From the NCBI GenBank assembly GCA_964512045.1, contig CAZEJK010000193.1, forward strand, positions 1-9,593: a stretch of 9,593 nucleotides of DNA, read 5' to 3'. Below are positions 5,490 through 9,593 of this stretch, in pieces; the stretch's first letter is position 1, and each line of letters opens with the position of its first letter. The translations under genes were made by a program, and so were the position numbers. The notes beneath the pieces were generated by a model. That model was not told the DNA's origin. It made no database searches and worked only from the letters and a program-made list of their open reading frames with translations. Source of the stretch: CAZEJK01 sp964512045. GTDB taxonomy: Bacteria; Acidobacteriota; Thermoanaerobaculia; Thermoanaerobaculales; Sulfomarinibacteraceae.

Positions 5490-8400
5490 ATGCGGCTCGC
5501 ACGGCTCGATCTCCTGCGCTACGGCCGGTTCACCGACCGGATCCTCGATCTCACCGTTGGCAAGCGCGATCTCCACATCGTCGTTGGCCGGAACGAGGCG
5601 GGGAAGTCCACCGCGTTGTCCGCAATCGAGGATCTGCTGTTCGGAATCCCGATGCGCTCGCCGTACAACTTCCTGCACGACTACGCGGACCTGCGGATCG
5701 GGGGCGTCATCGAGGACGGCTCCCAGCGGCTCGAGCTCCGGCGCCGGAAAGGGAGCAAGGACACCGTGCTCACTGCCGACGAGGACGCGATCCCCGAAGG
5801 GGAGGGAGCGCTGGCGCCGTTTCTCGGTATGGCGGACCGGAGCTTTCTCGAGCGGATGTTCAGTCTGGACCACCAGCGACTGCGCGAAGGGGGCAAGGAG
5901 ATCCTCGAGGCCTCGGAGGAGATCGGCCAGATGCTGTTCGCGACGAGCGCCGGCCTGACCGGTTTCACCGACACGTTACGGGCCCTGCAGGACGAGGCCG
6001 ACCGGCTGTGGGCGCCTCGCAAGGCCGGACACCGACGGTACTATCAGGCGCTCGAGCGGTTCGAGAGCGCAACGGCCGATCTCCGTGAGCACATCGTGAC
6101 CGCGAGGGACTGGAAGAAGCTGCGGCGCGCGCTGGAGGAGGCCGAGACGGCGTGCAGATCGATCGAGAAGGAGATCGAGGCGGTGACGGCGCAGCTGCGG
6201 AGGCTCGGACGAATCCGCCGGGTGTACCGGGATGTGCGGGATATGTCTGAGCTGGATCGGGAGCTCGCCGAGCTGAAGGATGCTCCCGAGCTGCCAGCCG
6301 ACGCGTCACAGGTGCTCGAGGCTGCCGAGCGTGAGCACGCCGAGACCTCCCGTGTGCTGACGCACGTTGGCGAGCAGATCGAAGGCGTCCGCCACGAACG
6401 TGAGCAGCTGGTCTGCGACGACCGCATCATCGCTCGGGAGGCCGACATCGCAGAGCTTGACGAGCGGCGGATCACGGTGCGCGAGGGGAAGGCGGATCTT
6501 CCGAAGCGTCGTGCCGAGCTGGCCAACCTGGAGGAGAGCGTGCGCCGGCTGGCGCGGGAGCTGGGCTGGGAGGCCGACGACCCGCAGGAGCTGATCGGCA
6601 AGATCCCATCCCGGGCACTGGTCAAAGGGGTGCGCGCGCTGCTCAATGAGCGCGGTGAGCACGCATCTGCCGTCCGTGCCGCGAGGAAGGCTGCCGAGGA
6701 GGCGACGCGGCAGGTGACCACAACGGGTGATGCGCTCGAGGCGCAGCCGGAGCTCACCGATGTGACGCCGCTCGAGCTCGTCGTGCGGGCGATCCGAGAG
6801 CGCGGGGATCTCGCGAACGAGATCCATCGAGCCGAGGAGGACCGTGTTGCAGCGCAAGCGGACTGCGAGCGGCGGATGCGCGGTCTGCGCCCGCCGGTGG
6901 CCGATGTTGAGGTGCTGGCGGCAGTACCGGTTCCACCGAGGGCGACGGTGCACGCCCATCGTGACCGTGCCAGAGAGCTCGAGGCGCAGGCGCAGGGTGC
7001 CAAGGAGGCGGTGCGTGCGGCTGAGCGGCAGCTCGAGAAGGACCAGCGTGCCGCCCAGCGGTTGGCGCGCAGTGAGGACCTGGTGGACCGGGCGGAGCTG
7101 GTCGAGGCCCGCGAGCGTCGCGACCACGGATGGTCGGTGATCCGTCAGCGGTACGTCGATGGAGGCACGGTTACCGCGACGGACATGCGAGCGTTTGTCG
7201 GCGTGGACGATCCGCTCGCCCAGACCGTCATCATCGCCTTCGAGGAGGCGGTGCGCCACGCCGATGAGCGAGCGGATCGCCGTTTCGAGACGGCGGAGGC
7301 GTCCGCGAAGCTGTCGGTGACCAACCGGAAGATCGACGAGCAGCGCGAGACCCTCGCCCTCCACACGGCGGAGCTCGAGGCATTGAGAGAGGAGCTACAC
7401 GCTCTGGAGGGCCGCTGGAACGGGATGTGGTCCGAGGCGCCGTTCGAGCCGTTGACGCCGGACGAGATGCTCGGGTGGCTGGAGACGCGGGGCGAGGCCC
7501 TGGATGCCGCTGCCCAGCTCGCGGACGCCGACCGGAGGCTCCAGGCGTTGCGTACGGAGGAAGCGGCGGCGCGGCAGCGGGTGCTCGACCAGCTGACCGT
7601 GCACGTCAGCAGCACCGACTGGCTGGGCGAGCAGCCGCTGGCGGTGGTCCTCAAGGCTGCGGACGACGCACTGGGAGCGCATCGCCTGGCGCGCGACGCA
7701 CGCGAGCAGCTGAAGGTGCGGTACCGGGAGGCCGAAGCAAAGGCCCAGCAGCTGGCCAGGTCACTTCAGGAGGCCGAGGAGGCGTGGCAGGAGTGGGAGA
7801 GCCGGTGGCGCGAGGCGCTTGCCGGGGTCGGGGTCGACGTGACAGCGAGCCCGGAGACAGTCGCAGCGCAGATGGAGGCCATCGACGAGATGCGCTCGAG
7901 CGCAGCGGCGGCGCAGAGTCTTCGCCACGAGAGGATCGGCAAGATCGAGCGGGATGTGGCGGCGTTCTCCGAAAACGTCACACGTCTCGCGGAAGCGGTG
8001 GCGCCGGAGCTGTCCGGAGGTGATCCGGAGGCGGTGATCGTGCAGATCGTGGCGCGTCTGCAGGAGGCCAAGCGGATCCGTGCGGACCAGCAGAACAAGG
8101 ACGAGCAGATCGCGGAGCTTGCCGACACGATGGAGACGCAGGAGGGGCTGCGCCGGGGCGCCCGGGAGACGATCGCACGGCTCAGGGATATGGCCGGTGT
8201 GGCGAACGTGGACGAGCTTCGAGCTGCGATCGAGAGATCGGATCGACGACGCCAGGTCGTCGCGGAGCGGGACCGTACGCTCGACCGGCTTCGGGAGCAA
8301 GGAGACGGGCTCCCGATCGAGGAGCTGGAGAGGGAGTGCCGGGAGGTGAGCCTGGACAATGCCGTCGCTGCCGAGGAGCAGCTCCAGCAGCGCCTCGACG

Positions 8401-9056
8401 AGCTGCGCGAGCGGCAGATGGGGGCGCGCGAGGGGCGGAACGAGGCCCGGAGAGCGTTCGAGGCGGTCGGTGGCGATGACCAGGCGGCGCGCGCGGAAGC
8501 GGCTCGCCAGGATGCCCTGGCGGAGATGCGAGAGGCGGCGGAGCAGTATGCTCGTGTGCGCAGCGCAGCGACGTTGCTGAGCTGGGCGATCGAGCGCTAC
8601 CGTCGCGAGCAGCAAGCGCCGATGCTGCGGCGGGCGAGCGAGCGGTTTGCGATGCTCACCAACGGTTCGTTCGAGGCCCTTCGGGTGGAGCTGGACGACA
8701 AGGATGTGGCGCACCTCATCGGCGTTCGGCCCGACGGCGAGCGGGTCGCGGTGTCCGGGATGAGCACGGGGACGGCCGATCAGCTGTACCTGGCCCTGCG
8801 CATCGCGGCCGTGACCGACTACCTCGATCGCGCTGCCGGGTTGCCGTTCATCGCCGATGACCTGTTCATCAACTTCGACGACGACCGCGCAGCTGCCGGG
8901 TTTCGAGTGCTTGGTGAGCTGGCAGAGCGGACGCAGGTGCTGTTCTTCACCCACCACCAGCATCTGGTGGAGATCGCGCGTGCGACGCTGGGCGCGGGCC
9001 TTTCCGTTGTCTCTCTCGATGGCGACGCTACAGGGGTTGTCTCGGACAGCCGCTGA
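5490..9056 (+). CDS. yhaN: YhaN/SbcC-like AAA ATPase with long coiled coil
   Basis: This 1188-residue protein is the Rad50/SbcC-type ATPase partner of the preceding nuclease. The N-terminal half-site begins FGRF-like (DLLRYGRFTDRI) and has Walker A GRNEAGKST (33-41) and the family block LLFGIPMRSPYNFLHDYADL (49-68). Residues from about 170 to 1040 are long Glu/Arg/Ala-rich coiled coils, interrupted near 548-590 by a non-helical stretch that begins GWSVIRQRYVDGG. The C-terminal half-site has the ABC signature MSTGTADQLYLALRIA (1091-1106), Walker B LPFIADDLFINFDDDRA (1118-1134) and the H-loop FFTHHQH (1152-1158). The four cysteines I see (about 222, 309, 459, 950) do not form a CxxC, so there is no zinc hook, unlike SbcC and Rad50. 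GGAG (5481-5484), inside the end of yhaO, drives ATG 5490. The two genes are almost certainly one transcript with coupled translation. The symbol is at family level. Confidence 0.94.
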   Translation: MRLARLDLLRYGRFTDRILDLTVGKRDLHIVVGRNEAGKSTALSAIEDLLFGIPMRSPYNFLHDYADLRIGGVIEDGSQRLELRRRKGSKDTVLTADEDAIPEGEGALAPFLGMADRSFLERMFSLDHQRLREGGKEILEASEEIGQMLFATSAGLTGFTDTLRALQDEADRLWAPRKAGHRRYYQALERFESATADLREHIVTARDWKKLRRALEEAETACRSIEKEIEAVTAQLRRLGRIRRVYRDVRDMSELDRELAELKDAPELPADASQVLEAAEREHAETSRVLTHVGEQIEGVRHEREQLVCDDRIIAREADIAELDERRITVREGKADLPKRRAELANLEESVRRLARELGWEADDPQELIGKIPSRALVKGVRALLNERGEHASAVRAARKAAEEATRQVTTTGDALEAQPELTDVTPLELVVRAIRERGDLANEIHRAEEDRVAAQADCERRMRGLRPPVADVEVLAAVPVPPRATVHAHRDRARELEAQAQGAKEAVRAAERQLEKDQRAAQRLARSEDLVDRAELVEARERRDHGWSVIRQRYVDGGTVTATDMRAFVGVDDPLAQTVIIAFEEAVRHADERADRRFETAEASAKLSVTNRKIDEQRETLALHTAELEALREELHALEGRWNGMWSEAPFEPLTPDEMLGWLETRGEALDAAAQLADADRRLQALRTEEAAARQRVLDQLTVHVSSTDWLGEQPLAVVLKAADDALGAHRLARDAREQLKVRYREAEAKAQQLARSLQEAEEAWQEWESRWREALAGVGVDVTASPETVAAQMEAIDEMRSSAAAAQSLRHERIGKIERDVAAFSENVTRLAEAVAPELSGGDPEAVIVQIVARLQEAKRIRADQQNKDEQIAELADTMETQEGLRRGARETIARLRDMAGVANVDELRAAIERSDRRRQVVAERDRTLDRLREQGDGLPIEELERECREVSLDNAVAAEEQLQQRLDELRERQMGAREGRNEARRAFEAVGGDDQAARAEAARQDALAEMREAAEQYARVRSAATLLSWAIERYRREQQAPMLRRASERFAMLTNGSFEALRVELDDKDVAHLIGVRPDGERVAVSGMSTGTADQLYLALRIAAVTDYLDRAAGLPFIADDLFINFDDDRAAAGFRVLGELAERTQVLFFTHHQHLVEIARATLGAGLSVVSLDGDATGVVSDSR

Positions 9057-9086
9057 GGACCAGAGGTCCGCGCTCCGAGCGTCGAC

Positions 9087-9116
9087 TGGAGCGCCGGCAC
9101 CGTGCCTGTCGCTCCA
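9087..9116 (+). terminator. strong hairpin after the YhaO/YhaN operon, candidate terminator
   Basis: TGGAGCG (9087-9093) pairs perfectly with CGCTCCA (9110-9116), and inside it GGCA (9096-9099) pairs with TGCC (9103-9106) around a three-base loop; CC and TGT form an internal bulge. It starts 30 bases after the yhaN stop, where a terminator is expected. No T-run follows, so it would be a non-canonical terminator of the kind proposed for high-GC bacteria, or an mRNA 3'-end stabiliser. Confidence 0.4.
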
Positions 9117-9165
9117 CCTGCTGGAAGCAGAGGATCGCAGCGACGAGCCGGAGTGAAGCCGCAGC

Positions 9166-9348
9166 GTGTCGGCGGTCGCCTGTGTGACCGAGCGGCTGGG
9201 CCTTGCGAGCTGGCTGCTGGGGTCCGCTCTGGCTGCTGGCGACGACCTCGAGGCCGCGGGACCCCACCTCGAGAGAGTGGTCGTCACGATGCCGGGGAGC
9301 TGGTTCGGCGTGGAGGCACAGAGGCTGTTGACCTCCGAAGAGCGTTGA
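9166..9348 (+). CDS. short TPR-like reading frame, possibly a gene remnant (60 aa)
   Basis: From GTG 9166 the frame encodes one motif resembling a tetratricopeptide repeat: LASWLLGSALAAGDDLEAAG followed by PHLERVVVTMPGSW and EAQRLL, with small residues and a Pro-Gly turn where TPR helices would have them. A single repeat is not a functional TPR domain. An in-frame TGA at 9154-9156 blocks any longer product, and the nearest GGAG (9150-9153) is 12 bases from the start, rather far. It may be the decayed 3' end of a larger TPR gene, a real small gene, or a chance frame. It sits between the yhaN hairpin and the converging toast-rack-like gene, 17 bp from that gene's stop. An 11-bp direct repeat (9210-9220 and 9229-9239) lies inside it. 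Confidence 0.35.
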   Translation: MSAVACVTERLGLASWLLGSALAAGDDLEAAGPHLERVVVTMPGSWFGVEAQRLLTSEER

Positions 9349-9365
9349 CAGCGTGACGCGATGCG

Positions 9366-9593
9366 CTACTCGTACAACTCGATCTCGCCGTACTTCGATT
9401 GGATATCGAACTGCACTGTTGGGGCGTTGGAGTCGAGCTGACGGTCATGATTCGGCGTGCCAGTGATGTTGACGTCGCTCGGTAGCCGGACGACGACGCC
9501 GCCCATGCTGGAGTCGATGGTGACCCTTGCATCGCGGGTCCAGTCGCCGGTGAGGTCGAGCTCGGCGCCTCCCATCCGGGTCGTGATCGCCAA
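9366..9593 (-). CDS. toast-rack/LiaF-like beta-repeat protein, C-terminal end (partial)
   Basis: The frame enters from beyond the right edge and stops at TAG (complement of 9366-9368), giving the last 75-76 residues. They form a beta-solenoid-like repeat typical of toast-rack (DUF4097/LiaF C-terminal-like) proteins: TRMGGAELDLTGDW, VTIDSSMGGVVVRLPSDVNI, then VQFDIQSKYGEIELYE. The recurring MGG turns and the VRLP strand are the family hallmarks. A TTG at the very edge could be read as a start but is more likely internal, since the family needs N-terminal repeats or membrane helices. Such proteins are often associated with the envelope or stress sensing; the anchoring part is outside the window, so location cannot be judged. 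It converges on the 9166-9348 frame. Confidence 0.82.
   Translation of the reverse strand: MAITTRMGGAELDLTGDWTRDARVTIDSSMGGVVVRLPSDVNITGTPNHDRQLDSNAPTVQFDIQSKYGEIELYE

Noticed and set aside
9210..9239. Direct repeat CTGGCTGCTGG (9210-9220 and 9229-9239)
   Set aside because: Only two 11-bp copies in Leu/Ala-coding GC-rich sequence, with no iteron array, AT-rich stretch or mobile-element context.
7761..9287. Long minus-strand open frame (508 codons) opposite the end of yhaN
   Set aside because: It mirrors the coding strand of an intact ATPase with all motifs. The length follows from biased third positions, and the product looks low-complexity and Arg/Leu/Pro-rich.

Overview
The window is high-GC bacterial DNA with strongly G/C-biased third codon positions, short intergenic gaps and mostly Shine-Dalgarno-led genes. 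I see no tRNA, rRNA, CRISPR array, insertion sequence or transposase. Gene content (a Tat-exported small protein, a tail-collar protein, a YhaO/YhaN pair, a toast-rack-type protein) would suit a high-GC lineage such as Actinomycetota or Chloroflexota, but the sequence alone does not fix the phylum.

Layout. (1) Bases 1-1278, + strand: the 3' end of an unidentified gene, coupled by an ATGA overlap to a small Tat-signal protein, then a complete phage-tail-collar (microcystin-dependent protein, MdpB-like) gene. (2) Bases 1300-3732, - strand: reading in the direction of transcription, a secreted HEIGH-type putative zinc metalloprotease, a GNAT acetyltransferase and a DUF6916-like small protein, which converges on the tail-collar gene. 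(3) Bases 3733-4212: a 480-bp divergent intergenic region with a 7-bp inverted repeat in front of the protease and a possible -10 element for the rightward operon. (4) Bases 4213-9056, + strand: a tight two-gene operon for a YhaO/SbcD-like DNA-repair nuclease and a 1188-residue YhaN/SbcC-like coiled-coil ATPase, followed by a strong hairpin. (5) Bases 9166-9348: a short TPR-like reading frame. (6) Bases 9366-9593, - strand: the C-terminal end of a toast-rack/LiaF-like beta-repeat protein that runs off the window.

How the genes may work together. YhaO and YhaN should form one nuclease-ATPase complex of the Mre11-Rad50/SbcCD type; YhaN here shows no CxxC zinc hook. The tail-collar, DUF6916-like and GNAT genes look like a recurring bacterial neighbourhood of unknown role rather than a prophage, because no other phage gene is present. 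The two most interesting unexplained items are this tail-collar/DUF6916/GNAT/Tat cluster and the secreted HEIGH metalloprotease, whose family I cannot name.
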